Assembly (NCBI GenBank): GCA_016191845.1
Contig: JACPVF010000016.1
Span: 62,001-126,000 of the forward strand
Origin: Chloroflexota bacterium
GTDB taxonomy: Bacteria > Chloroflexota > Anaerolineae > Anaerolineales > Villigracilaceae
Reading direction: 5' to 3'
DNA length: 64,000 nucleotides
Under the pieces are notes generated by a model. That model was not told where the DNA came from and searched no databases. It saw nothing but the letters and a program-made list of their open reading frames with translations. Both the position numbers and the translations under genes were made by a program. Numbering within the stretch: position 1 is the first letter of the stretch; every line of letters starts with the position of its first letter. This document shows, in pieces, positions 22,822 to 31,138 of the stretch.

Positions 22822-22850
22822 TTGAAAAAATAGAACACGAGTTCTAAAAT
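22822..22850 (+). promoter_or_regulatory. SOS-type promoter with LexA box
   Basis: TTGAAA, 17 bases, TAAAAT, with AGAAC-ACGA-GTTCT (22832-22845) filling the spacer. GAACN4GTTC is the LexA box of Gram-positive-type and several Chloroflexota LexA proteins, and a spacer position would block RNA polymerase. A hairpin (AACAGCCA/TGGCTGTT, 22858-22878) starts the leader. The promoter points at the broken small gene at 22899. Confidence 0.65.
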
Positions 22851-22898
22851 AAGATCAAACAGCCACATGCTGGCTGTTCGCCATTTAACGAGGTAACC

Positions 22899-23072
22899 AT
22901 GCCTCTTCCACAAATCACTTATCAGTTGCCGCTCGAACTGGACCTGCCCGCAGCTGAAGAAGAAGGCGGAGTCGGACAGGATGAAGCCCGCCAGCGAAGC
23001 GAAGTATTCTGCAAGGCCCTGGAGGCCATGTTTGGCAAGAGTGGTGAACGGGTGGCGATGGGATACTTCTAG
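22899..23072 (+). pseudogene. Short SOS-controlled ORF interrupted by an amber codon
   Basis: Too short for the ORF track. ATG 22899 (AGG upstream) gives 57 residues starting MPLPQITYQLPLELDLP and ending at TAG. The same frame continues for 21 further codons (NYDPADISGVTCPLQ...) to a second TAG at 23136-23138, so the gene looks broken by a point mutation or truncated. It sits directly behind the LexA-box promoter and upstream of the polymerase fragment at 23758. It may be the accessory small gene of a lost SOS polymerase operon. Confidence 0.45.
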
Positions 23073-23160
23073 AATTATGATCCTGCCGACATCAGCGGCG
23101 TGACTTGCCCCCTTCAGGTTGCGCCTGTCTTAGGATAGCTCTCAGAAAAATGGGCTATGG

Positions 23161-23189
23161 TTGTAATCTGCAATTGGCAGACGTATAAT
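23161..23189 (+). promoter_or_regulatory. Promoter of lipoprotein gene at 23245
   Basis: TTGTAA, 17 bases, TATAAT. The start codon lies 55 bases downstream, after GGAGG. Confidence 0.6.
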
Positions 23190-23244
23190 CTTAACCAGAG
23201 TATGAGAGGGATTTTTTCGCGCAATCCATTTGTGGAGGCCGAAG

Positions 23245-23664
23245 ATGAGACAGATCCTTTGCGCCATGTTGGCAGTAGTCCTGGTGACCACTGCCTGTGC
23301 GTTTTTCGGGGGAAACCAACCGACCCAGCCCAAAGCAGGTCATTGGGAGGGAAGTGGTCCAACCATATCCTTCAATATCACAGAGGATGGGCAACTGACC
23401 AATCTTCAAATGACCGTTCCTTATGGAGGCACAACCTGTAAGCTCTATATTCCCTCGATAACGGTCCAGACGGATTACTCGTTCACCCTGGATTTCACAT
23501 CTGCAGAGACGCTTTCCATGGGGTACATTATGGGCGTATTTCACGGCACGAAGGCCTCGGGCAAGTACCTGATTAAGATGTGCGCACAAAGCATCAGTTT
23601 TGTCCCTGGGGAGGACAAGGACAGAGACTGGAGCGCCGAGTGGAAGAGCAATTCGACACCCTAG
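23245..23664 (+). CDS. Small lipoprotein
   Basis: The ATG at 23245 has GGAGG 9 bases upstream and is preferred over the track start. The product is 139 residues. The signal MRQILCAMLAVVLVTTAC has the lipobox VTTAC, and the mature domain (GHWEGSGPTISFNITEDGQLTNL ...) is a beta-rich fold of the type seen in small secreted or lipid-binding proteins. It has its own promoter. It lies between a broken SOS-controlled ORF and a polymerase scrap, so it may have entered an older polB locus. Function unknown. Confidence 0.72.
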   Translation: MRQILCAMLAVVLVTTACAFFGGNQPTQPKAGHWEGSGPTISFNITEDGQLTNLQMTVPYGGTTCKLYIPSITVQTDYSFTLDFTSAETLSMGYIMGVFHGTKASGKYLIKMCAQSISFVPGEDKDRDWSAEWKSNSTP

Positions 23665-23757
23665 TTATGCGTGTGAGATAGGCTTGCGTCCGAAATCCAA
23701 CCCCCGTATCTATGAGCTCAGCGAAAACATGCGGACCACCCTTGCACAGCCCTCATA

Positions 23758-23931
23758 GGTGGACCTTGTGGATCCTGCCGCGCCCGAAGCGTGCTGGATG
23801 CTGCGCCAGCTGGAGACAGCGGGCCAGAGTCTGCGGCCTGGCCAGCATGTGAAGTGGATCTACACGTGTGGGAAGGTCCGCACGAAGTGGACCTGGAGCG
23901 GTATGCGAAACTGCTGTTGAGGCTGTGGTGA
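23758..23931 (+). pseudogene. C-terminal fragment of a family B DNA polymerase
   Basis: Two reading frames together give the end of a PolB-type polymerase: DPAAPEACWMLRQLETAGQ, LRPGQHVKWIYT in one frame, then after a one-base shift near 23867 VWEGPHEVDLERYAKLLLRLW and stop. The GQHV(K/R)(W/F)xYT and DxxRYxxLLLR segments are what I expect at the C-terminus of bacterial family B polymerases. The exonuclease, palm and most of the thumb are missing. No start or ribosome-binding site. Clear decay product. Confidence 0.6.
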
Positions 23932-24031
23932 GGAATTATCACAATTTGGAGAGGAGGTGACGTTTTCCTACTTGTTGCGCATGGAAACAGTTTCATATTT
24001 GTGTGTCTAAAGTAAAAAGGAGAAAGTCGCC

Positions 24032-24628
24032 ATGATTAAGAATCGTGGTTTATTGCGTGCCTTTGGAATACTGGCACTGACTGCGATCTACCTGGCAGCC
24101 TGTACAACAACACCATCGCCTTCAACACCATCTCCCATGGGGGACACTATAAATTTCGATGACCTGAGCCCGAATACGGTTTACCACGTCAACGACACCT
24201 TCACATCTGTAAATGCTACGTTATCCGTATTGCCTTTCTATTGGAGGGATAAAACCTCGCATAACGATGGCAGTGCAACAGTGATAGTTGCCGAGAAAGC
24301 TGGCGGTACGGGGAATGAGATCATGCTTAATAACGTTAATCTTGGCTTCGATGTCGGTTCTCTTGAGTGCATTACCCTCCGTTTTTTCAAGAGCGGAGGT
24401 AATGTAAATTTGGTTATCAATCAGGACAAGGGAAACTTCGACGAATTTCAAGATACCAACGTAGGCGGCGTCGACGTGTCTGTTGCCTATGATTCGAACA
24501 CCAATTACAAGGGCACCATCACATTACGCGGAAAGTTCGAGAAGTTCGTCTTTCAAGAAAAATGGTCGATCTCATTTGCCATCGGCGGGCAAGAGTTGTG
24601 GCTGGATGACATTGGGCCATGTCGTTGA
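24032..24628 (+). CDS. Lipoprotein
   Basis: 198 residues. Signal MIKNRGLLRAFGILALTAIYLAAC with lipobox YLAAC, a short Thr/Ser/Pro linker, then a beta-sandwich-like domain beginning GDTINFDDLSPNTVYHVNDTF. That opening resembles the start of carbohydrate-binding-like extracellular domains (INFDDL near the calcium-binding edge). AAGGAG precedes the ATG. It is single-gene, in the AT-richer island. Ligand unknown. Confidence 0.72.
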   Translation: MIKNRGLLRAFGILALTAIYLAACTTTPSPSTPSPMGDTINFDDLSPNTVYHVNDTFTSVNATLSVLPFYWRDKTSHNDGSATVIVAEKAGGTGNEIMLNNVNLGFDVGSLECITLRFFKSGGNVNLVINQDKGNFDEFQDTNVGGVDVSVAYDSNTNYKGTITLRGKFEKFVFQEKWSISFAIGGQELWLDDIGPCR

Positions 24629-24671
24629 GCGGGTACTTTATTAGAGGTATAAGGTTGTAGTTCGTCGAAGA

Positions 24672-24696
24672 GGGCGAGGCGCTGTCTCGCCCCTAC
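24672..24696. repeat. Dispersed palindrome GGGCGAGGC...CGCCCCTAC, copy 1
   Basis: Inverted repeat GGGCGAG ... CTCGCCC ending in CCTAC. The same motif recurs at 25232-25257. It is a short intergenic palindrome flanking the lipoprotein gene at 24742. Confidence 0.7.
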
Positions 24697-24741
24697 GAAT
24701 CGCCTAGACGGGGGAGCATTTTGTATACAAAAGGAGTTCAG

Positions 24742-25200
24742 ATGAGGCCAAAAGGATTTTTGTATCAAGCAGCAGGCGTTGTGCTGATTGCCCTGTTCCT
24801 GGTCGGATGCGGTGCACTAACGGCGGGCACTTCGAATCCAAATGGACAGCCTGCTGCCGCCGATGAATATGTGCTTGCGCCTATTGATTGTATTGTTTCT
24901 CATTCCAGTTGGAGAGGGACCGTGGTCGCCCCAGGCGTCACCAAGCCTACCAGTGGTACCGTCACTGCCTTCGAGTGCAATGGGAAAGCTGTGGAACTTA
25001 CAAGCGATACGATCACCGATGGATATATCGAGACCAAGGATTTCGGAAAGATCGGCATCCGTTTTGCAAGTCAGGTCCAAACGATTGGGGCGGGCGAGTA
25101 CATGGACGTTGCAGAAGGGATCTCTTTGCCTGAGCCAGCCATTGAAGTCTATGTCCTGAGTTCCGTGTTGAAGGACTTTACAACTCAATATTCAAAGTGA
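24742..25200 (+). CDS. Lipoprotein
   Basis: The track ORF starts at a TTG; AAAGGAG lies just before the ATG at 24742, giving 152 residues. Signal MRPKGFLYQAAGVVLIALFLVGC with lipobox FLVGC. The mature part of about 120 residues has two Cys and beta-like segments without a recognised domain. It is flanked on both sides by copies of the GGGCGAGGC palindrome and followed by a strong terminator. Confidence 0.75.
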   Translation: MRPKGFLYQAAGVVLIALFLVGCGALTAGTSNPNGQPAAADEYVLAPIDCIVSHSSWRGTVVAPGVTKPTSGTVTAFECNGKAVELTSDTITDGYIETKDFGKIGIRFASQVQTIGAGEYMDVAEGISLPEPAIEVYVLSSVLKDFTTQYSK

Positions 25201-25231
25201 GAATTGGGGAATTAAGAGATTGCTTCCAACT

Positions 25232-25257
25232 GGGGCGAGGTGTCGCCTCGCCCCTAC
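25232..25257. repeat. Dispersed palindrome GGGGCGAGG...CCTCGCCCCTAC, copy 2
   Basis: GGGGCGAGGTGTCGCCTCGCCCC, a near-perfect palindrome in the same family as 24672-24696, 3 bases before the terminator. Confidence 0.72.
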
Positions 25258-25259
25258 AG

Positions 25260-25283
25260 GCCCGCCTTTCGGCGGGCTTTTTT
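25260..25283 (+). terminator. Terminator after lipoprotein gene
   Basis: GCCCGCC, TTTC, GGCGGGC, TTTTTT. Confidence 0.92.
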
Positions 25284-25333
25284 AACTTTGTCTGCTTGTT
25301 TTAAAAACGGGTGAAGGTCGGTGCGGTGCAATG

Positions 25334-26524
25334 TCAGCGTTCGATCAACACGATCTCCGTCTGGCAACTGCCGAGGTATTCTGCGCCGCTCTCCGTAATA
25401 ACCACGTCCTCTTCCAGGCCGAGGTAACCGTAGCCGGGCACGGCCAGCCCGGGCTCGATGGTGAAGACCTGGCCGACTTCCAGTTTCAGGTTGGGGGAGT
25501 CGCCGTATTTCTCCCAGAGCGGGCCCAGCAGGGCACCGCCGTCGTGGGCTACGCGGCCAAGCTGATGGCCGAGGGCGTAGGGGTAGCTGGGATAACCCGC
25601 GCCCGTGACGATGTCGCGCGCGATGATGTCGATAGCGTTGCCTGTCACGCCTGCCTGCATGGCGGCGCGCGCCTTTTCGATGGCGGTGCGGATGGTCAGG
25701 AATCCGCGCTGGACCTCGATGGGTGCTTCCGTCTCGCCTTCACGCAGCAGGTAGGCCACGCGCTGGATGTCGGAGCAGTAGTCCTCGTATTTGACGCCGA
25801 AGTCGAAGTGCAGGAGATGTCCACGTTCGAGGCGGATGTCGGTGGGGCCGCTGTGGCCGACGGGGGAGTTGGGTCCGCTGTTGACGGCGGGGCAATTCTC
25901 GGCGGGCCAGGCCAGTTCTAATCCGCGCGTGCGGACTTGAGCCTGCATGAAGTCGGCCACCTCCAACTCGGTCATGCCGATTTGAAGGTAGTCGAAGGTC
26001 TGTTGGAAGATTTCGTCGGTGATGCGCACGGCCTCGCGGATGCGCGCCAATTCTTCGGGAGTCTTGCGTCCGCGCAGGGAGTTGATGATCGGCTCGGCGC
26101 TGACCAGTCGGTCGGCGTAGGGCGTGCCTGCCAGGTGCTCGCGCAATATCTCATACATGGCGTGGGTCAACCCGTCGGCATGGACGTTGTTGCGCGAGGT
26201 GTTGACGGCGATGGTTTGTGGGTCGAGGCGGACAATGGTGTCGCGCAGCAGGTCGCGTACGGCAGTGTCGTAGCCAAGGATGGGATCGTACACGCCCAGG
26301 CGTTCGAGCGACTCCTTTTCGAGGTTGCCGATGATGGCGAGCTTCCCGCCTTGACGGGTGAGCATCAGGGCGGAGGGCCAGGTCAAATCAGCGGGACCCA
26401 CCAACAGGTCCAGGGCGGGGTCGCGCACGCCGCTGGTTTCGCGGACGAAGGTCAGCCACAGATCGATCTTCTGTTGCTGGAGGATGTCGATGGCTTGCTG
26501 GACTTTTTCCTGAATGAGGGTCAT
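25334..26524 (-). CDS. M24-family metallopeptidase (Xaa-Pro aminopeptidase-like)
   Basis: 396 residues: an N-terminal creatinase-like domain (about 1-150) and a pita-bread peptidase domain. Metal ligands are visible in order: Asp in LHFDFGVKYEDYCSDIQR (two Asp), His in GHQLGRVAHDGG, Glu in FTIEPGLAVPGYGY, and Glu in LGLEEDVVIT. It removes N-terminal residues before proline or acts on a related dipeptide. Its ATG overlaps the stop of the MFS gene (ATGA), so the peptidase may process what the transporter imports (inference). Confidence 0.9.
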   Translation of the reverse strand: MTLIQEKVQQAIDILQQQKIDLWLTFVRETSGVRDPALDLLVGPADLTWPSALMLTRQGGKLAIIGNLEKESLERLGVYDPILGYDTAVRDLLRDTIVRLDPQTIAVNTSRNNVHADGLTHAMYEILREHLAGTPYADRLVSAEPIINSLRGRKTPEELARIREAVRITDEIFQQTFDYLQIGMTELEVADFMQAQVRTRGLELAWPAENCPAVNSGPNSPVGHSGPTDIRLERGHLLHFDFGVKYEDYCSDIQRVAYLLREGETEAPIEVQRGFLTIRTAIEKARAAMQAGVTGNAIDIIARDIVTGAGYPSYPYALGHQLGRVAHDGGALLGPLWEKYGDSPNLKLEVGQVFTIEPGLAVPGYGYLGLEEDVVITESGAEYLGSCQTEIVLIER

Positions 26525-27786
26525 GGCTGCTCCTTGTGCAGTGTGCGCGGGTCTTTCACGAAGATTAACAGGATGGCGAACAATCCCACCGAAAGCGCGG
26601 CCGAGATGAAGAAAGTGGGCTGGAAGCCCGCCAGGTCGGCGATCCAGCCGCCAAGGATGGGAGCGAAGATGGTGGCGGGGGCGGTGAGGGTTTGCGAGAG
26701 GCCGATGTACATCGGGCGGTCGGCCTCGGTGCCGAAGTCGACGGTCATCGACAGGCTGTTGGTCCAGATGGCGACGTTGGCCAGGCCGGTCAACACGAAG
26801 ATGGGATAGAACCAGGTCAGGCTGGGGGCGTTCCAGGCCAGCACGGAACTGGCGAAGGCGGCCACGGCTCCCGCGATGAGCATGGCGCGGTGGCCGATGC
26901 GGTCGCCAAGCAGCCCCATGCCCGCGTTGGCCACCGTCTGCGAGAGAGTGAGCGTGGCGGTCAGGAAGCCCGCGGTGATGGGGTCCATGCTGAAACGGCG
27001 CAGGGCGTAGATGATGTAGAACGAGAAGCCCATCACAGCGAATTGCGAGAGGAAGCGCGCGCCGAGGAACCAGCGGAAGTTGACGTCGCGGGCGAGAACG
27101 GTGCGGGCCTCGTGCCAGAAGTGCGGCTGGGTCTCGGGGATGACCTTTTCGGTGTCCTCGGGTTCGCGGGTGAGTGAGAGTGCATACCAGGAGAGGAAGA
27201 AGAAGACAAAGGCGATCAGGAAGCAGGCCACGAAGTCGAGCGGGGAGTCAAAGGCGTTGAGCAGGTAGCCTGCCAGCACGGCGGCCCCGCTCAGGGTCAA
27301 GTTGGCGAGCGCGCTCTGGAAGCCGAAGAAGGTGCCGCGCGAGTCGGGCGGCATGATCTTGGAGATCATCGAGGTCCAGGTGTTGGCGGTGAAGCCGCCG
27401 CCCAGTCCCTGCCAGATGAGCAGCAGGAAGGTCAATACGAGGGCGGCCTGGATCCCGATGAACGGAATCAGCAGGGCGACCAGGGCCAGCCCCAGGAAGG
27501 GAAAACGTTCGTGGAGGGTGGTCAGCAGGACCGTGCGTTTGTACTTGCGCAATCGGGCGACGCGCTGGGCCATGAACAATTGTGGGAACTGCCAGCCGAC
27601 GGCATGGATGGCGGGTACCAGGCCGATCAACAGCGCGGAATCGGTCATCGTGGCGACGAAAAGGGGCAGGATGGTGCCGAAGGAGGCGAACCCAAGCGCC
27701 ACGCCGAACAGGCCGCCATCCCACAAATTGACGGTGAGGTTGTACTTGAGATTCTGCCTGACTTCTTTTTCAAGGTTGGTAAGCAT
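26521..27786 (-). CDS. MFS transporter
   Basis: The track start is probably too early; the ATG at 27786 (MLTNLEKEVRQNLKYN) leaves 421 residues with about 12 membrane helices, normal for the major facilitator superfamily. The first loop reads DGGLFGVALGFASFG, and the cytoplasmic loops carry LRKYKR and GDRIGHR-type motifs (the latter resembling motif A in the second half). Substrate unknown. Coupled to the M24 peptidase downstream by a 4-base overlap, and divergent from tetR. Confidence 0.88.
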   Translation of the reverse strand: MLTNLEKEVRQNLKYNLTVNLWDGGLFGVALGFASFGTILPLFVATMTDSALLIGLVPAIHAVGWQFPQLFMAQRVARLRKYKRTVLLTTLHERFPFLGLALVALLIPFIGIQAALVLTFLLLIWQGLGGGFTANTWTSMISKIMPPDSRGTFFGFQSALANLTLSGAAVLAGYLLNAFDSPLDFVACFLIAFVFFFLSWYALSLTREPEDTEKVIPETQPHFWHEARTVLARDVNFRWFLGARFLSQFAVMGFSFYIIYALRRFSMDPITAGFLTATLTLSQTVANAGMGLLGDRIGHRAMLIAGAVAAFASSVLAWNAPSLTWFYPIFVLTGLANVAIWTNSLSMTVDFGTEADRPMYIGLSQTLTAPATIFAPILGGWIADLAGFQPTFFISAALSVGLFAILLIFVKDPRTLHKEQP

Positions 27787-27840
27787 GGTCGGATTGTAAC
27801 TGAAAGCGCTCCCAACGTGAAAAAATGTCATGTTTTTGCC

Positions 27841-27885
27841 TTGACAAGGTGTACAAGTTGCGTAAAATAAAAACGAACGTTCGTT
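27841..27885 (+). promoter_or_regulatory. tetR promoter with overlapping operator
   Basis: TTGACA, 16 bases, TAAAAT (27863-27868), then the perfect palindrome AACGAACGTTCGTT (27872-27885) across the expected start of transcription. Typical arrangement for autorepression by a TetR protein controlling its own operon. Confidence 0.82.
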
Positions 27886-27902
27886 CATTTTTAGGAGAAC
27901 TT

Positions 27903-28511
27903 ATGTCGGATGAAACCCTGAGCAAAGGCGAATTGACGCGGCAGACCATTGAGGATGCCGCCATTGAACTGTTCATGGAGCAGGGCTATCACGCCACCTC
28001 CATGCGGCAGATCGCAGAGCACGCGAACCTGGCCCTGGGGGGCATCTACAACCATTTCAAGAGCAAGGAAGACCTTTTTGAAGCCATCATCGTGGATAAG
28101 CATCCGTACAAACGCGTGCTTCCGCTGGTCCTCGAAGTGCAGGGCGCGACCACCGAGGAGTTCCTGAAGAATGCCATTCAGGTCGTTCTCACTGAGATGT
28201 CCAGGGAGCCCTATTATCTCAAGCTGATGATGATCGAGTTCGTTGAATTCGATGGCGGTCACGGAGCGATCATGTTGAAGGAAGTGGCGCCAAAGATCCT
28301 GCCCGTCTTCGAGCAGATCGTCGAGCGGCGCAAGGATTTACGTGTGACCAATCCCGTTGTGTTGATGCGTTCGTTTTTGGGGATGGTCATCTCTTACATC
28401 ATCACCGACATGATCATGTCCAATTCGGTGCTCAGCCCGCTGATCCCCAAGAACATGACAGACGCCTACGTGGATCTGTTCCTCCACGGCGTTCTGAAGG
28501 AGACCGCATGA
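27903..28511 (+). CDS. TetR-family transcriptional repressor
   Basis: The ATG at 27903 after TAGGAG is preferred over the track start; 202 residues. N-terminal TetR helix-turn-helix (AIELFMEQGYHATSMRQIAEHANLALGGIYNHFKSKEDLF, residues about 18-57) and a helical ligand-binding half. It most likely binds the palindrome at its own promoter and is released by a ligand that the downstream pump exports. Its TGA overlaps the ATG of the permease gene, so repressor and pump are co-transcribed. Confidence 0.93.
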   Translation: MSDETLSKGELTRQTIEDAAIELFMEQGYHATSMRQIAEHANLALGGIYNHFKSKEDLFEAIIVDKHPYKRVLPLVLEVQGATTEEFLKNAIQVVLTEMSREPYYLKLMMIEFVEFDGGHGAIMLKEVAPKILPVFEQIVERRKDLRVTNPVVLMRSFLGMVISYIITDMIMSNSVLSPLIPKNMTDAYVDLFLHGVLKETA

Positions 28512-29635
28512 ATTCACGTTTAATGTCCATCATCCGCAAGGAATTCATCCAAATCTTCCGCGACACGCGCACGTTGATCATGGTGCTGATCATCCCGATC
28601 ATGCAGTTGTTCCTGCTGGGATATTCGGCCACCAACGACGTGCGCAACGTGCCGTTGGCCGTGCTCGACCAGAGCCGCAGTACGGAGTCGCGCGCCCTGC
28701 TGGATGCCTACCGCGCTGCGGATTACTTCCGCATCGCCTACTCGGTCGACTCACAAGCCGAGATCCAGGACCTGATCGAAGCAGGCAAGGCGCGGGCGGC
28801 GGTCATCATTCCGCCCGATTACGCCCAGCGCCTTAACGACGGCAACGCCACCGTGGCCTTCATCCTCGATGGCTCGGACCCCACCAGCGCGTCCACGGCG
28901 CTTTCGGCAGCCAAGCTCATCAGCCAGGCGCATGCCACCGGGATCCTGTCCGAGCGTTTCGCACGCACGGGTATGAACCTGCGGGTCCAGCCGCCTGTTG
29001 AGGTGCGGACTACCGTCTGGTACAACCCGGATCTCATTAGCGCCTACTTCATGATCCCAGGTGTGATCGGCATGATCTTGTACGCCATCGCCGCCATCCT
29101 CACCGCCACGTCAGTGGTGCGCGAGCGTGAGCGTGGCACCATCGAGCAGCTCATCGTTACGCCCATTCGCCCGTGGGAGTTGATCGTCGGCAAGTTGATG
29201 CCTTATGTCATCCTTGGCTTCTTCAACACGCTGGAGGTGCTGGCCGTTGGTCACTGGTGGTTTGGCATGCCCATCCGCGGTGACCTGGGACTGATCATCC
29301 TGCTCTCGATCGTTTTTCTGATCACGGGCTTGGGCATCGGTCTATTCGCCTCGACCATCGCCAACACCCAGCAGGAGGCCATGCTGACCGTGTGGATGAC
29401 CCTGCTGCCGAGCATCTTCCTTTCGGGTTTCTTCTTCCCCCTGGAAGCCATGCCCGCCGTCCTGCGCTGGATCTCGTACCTGATGCCGTTGCGCTATTAC
29501 CTGGTCATCATCCGTTCGTTGCTGCTCAAAGATGTCAGCCTGGCCATGATCCAGACGGATGTCATCGCCATGACCCTATTTGCGGTCGGCATCATGACTG
29601 CCGCCGCTCTCCGTTTCCACAAGAGACTCGATTAG
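28508..29635 (+). CDS. ABC-2-type transporter permease
   Basis: 375 residues. N-terminal membrane helix (about 20-38), a large extracytoplasmic domain (to about 170), then five helices. The conserved region RERERGTIEQLIVTPIRPWELIVGK (about 199-224) is characteristic of ABC-2 drug-efflux permeases such as YbhS/YbhR. Overlaps tetR by 4 bases. Only one permease is encoded in the operon, so it probably works as a homodimer with the two ATPases downstream. Confidence 0.92.
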   Translation: MNSRLMSIIRKEFIQIFRDTRTLIMVLIIPIMQLFLLGYSATNDVRNVPLAVLDQSRSTESRALLDAYRAADYFRIAYSVDSQAEIQDLIEAGKARAAVIIPPDYAQRLNDGNATVAFILDGSDPTSASTALSAAKLISQAHATGILSERFARTGMNLRVQPPVEVRTTVWYNPDLISAYFMIPGVIGMILYAIAAILTATSVVRERERGTIEQLIVTPIRPWELIVGKLMPYVILGFFNTLEVLAVGHWWFGMPIRGDLGLIILLSIVFLITGLGIGLFASTIANTQQEAMLTVWMTLLPSIFLSGFFFPLEAMPAVLRWISYLMPLRYYLVIIRSLLLKDVSLAMIQTDVIAMTLFAVGIMTAAALRFHKRLD

Positions 29636-29639
29636 CTTA

Positions 29640-29675
29640 CCTCACCCCAGCCTCTCTTCTTACAGGAGAGGGGAG
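29640..29675. repeat. Dispersed palindromic repeat (CCTCACCCC...GGAGAGGGGAG)
   Basis: CCTCACCCCAGCCTCTCTTC followed by TACAGGAGAGGGGAG. CTCTC pairs with GAGAG, and outer C-rich and G-rich blocks can pair. It fills the 55-base gap between the permease and hlyD genes inside the operon. Confidence 0.6.
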
Positions 29676-29690
29676 CCCAAGGAGTATTCC

Positions 29691-31124
29691 ATGAACCACA
29701 AACGTCCCCCGCTTCCCGCCATCATTGTCCTCGGCCTGCTGATCGTCATCGGCGGTTATTTCATCATCAGTCAGGTGCTTGGAAATAATAATGGATCCCT
29801 GACTGCCTCGGGCACCATCGAAGCCGTGCAGATCAACCTTGCCCCTGAGATGGCCGGCAAGGTGACCGAGGTACTGGTCGACGAAGGTCAATCTGTCAAG
29901 ACAGGCGATCCACTCCTCCACCTGGACCCGAGCCTGTTGACCGCGCAACGAGATGCCGCCGCCGCCGCGCTGACCACCGCCAACTCCGCCGCCCAGACTG
30001 CCCAGGCAGGTTATGAGGTGGCTCAGGCTCAATACGACGTGACCCTGACCAATGCACGTGCCGCAGGATCGAAATCGCGTCTTGCTGACTGGAGCGCCCG
30101 TACGCCGAACTATTTCGACCAGCCGCAGTGGTACTTCACCCGCGACGAGCAGATCGCCGCCGCCCAGGCGGGCATCCTCTCGGCCGCGCAGGAAGTGGAC
30201 GCCGCCCAGACCAATCTCGACACGGTGGTCAAGGACTTGAAGAATGCGGACTTCGTCCAGGCCGAGACGCGCCTCGCCAATGCCCGCATCGCCTTCCTCT
30301 CTGCGCTGGACGTGTACAGTCGTTCGCAGGCCAGCGGCGGCACCGTCGACCCGACCACCTTGCCGCTCTCATTGCCCGCTGCAGCCCCTGGCTATCGCAC
30401 TCGCGTTGGGATTGCCAAGCAACTCTCGGGTACCGATGACTTGATCAACGCGGCCGAGGATGTCTATGATGCTGCCAAAGCCGAACTCGACGATGCCCAG
30501 GCCGCCTATGACGACCTGCTCGACACCGACCAGGCGGATGCCGTTCTGCAGGCTCGCGCCGAACTTTCGGTGGCGCTGGAGCGGTATCAGGCTGCCCAGA
30601 ATCGCCTGTCCATGCTGGAGACGGGTGAGAACTCATTGGGCGTCAAGGTGGCACAAGCCGCTTTGGACCAGGCCAAGGCCGCCGTGGAACAGGCGTTGAA
30701 CGCTGCCAAACAGGCCGAGGCCAACCTGGCCCTGATCGACACCCAGATCTCCAAGCTGACCATCTCCGCCCCCACGGACGCCGTGGTGCTGACCCGCAAC
30801 ATCGAACCAGGGGAATTTGTCCAGCCGGGCGCGACGGCTTTCGTCCTCGGCAAACTGAGTGACCTGACCATTACGGTCTACATCCCCGAGGATCGCTACG
30901 GAGAGATCCGCCTTGGCCAGGAAGCCACCGTCACTGTAGACTCCTTCCCTGGCGTGACCTTCAAGGCCACCGTCATCCAGATCGCGGATCAGGCCGAGTT
31001 TACCCCGCGCAATGTCCAGACCATGGAAGGTCGTTCCAGCACTGTCTTTGCCATCAAACTTAGTGTGCAGGATCCCGATGGCAAATTGAAGATTGGCATG
31101 CCCGCGGATGTAGTCTTCAAGTAG
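29691..31124 (+). CDS. HlyD-family membrane fusion / periplasmic adaptor protein
   Basis: 477 residues. One N-terminal membrane anchor (AIIVLGLLIVIGGYFIIS), a lipoyl half-motif (GTIEAVQINLAPEMAGKVTEVLVDEGQSVKTGDPLL), a long Ala/Gln/Asp-rich coiled coil (about 85-345), the second lipoyl half (LTISAPTDAVVLTRNIEPGEFV), and a C-terminal beta-barrel domain. As in YbhG-type adaptors it would link the ABC-2 permease to the outside. The coiled coil is long, which fits a cell envelope with some depth. Part of the tetR operon. Confidence 0.92.
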   Translation: MNHKRPPLPAIIVLGLLIVIGGYFIISQVLGNNNGSLTASGTIEAVQINLAPEMAGKVTEVLVDEGQSVKTGDPLLHLDPSLLTAQRDAAAAALTTANSAAQTAQAGYEVAQAQYDVTLTNARAAGSKSRLADWSARTPNYFDQPQWYFTRDEQIAAAQAGILSAAQEVDAAQTNLDTVVKDLKNADFVQAETRLANARIAFLSALDVYSRSQASGGTVDPTTLPLSLPAAAPGYRTRVGIAKQLSGTDDLINAAEDVYDAAKAELDDAQAAYDDLLDTDQADAVLQARAELSVALERYQAAQNRLSMLETGENSLGVKVAQAALDQAKAAVEQALNAAKQAEANLALIDTQISKLTISAPTDAVVLTRNIEPGEFVQPGATAFVLGKLSDLTITVYIPEDRYGEIRLGQEATVTVDSFPGVTFKATVIQIADQAEFTPRNVQTMEGRSSTVFAIKLSVQDPDGKLKIGMPADVVFK

Positions 31125-31138
31125 AAACAAGGATTCTC

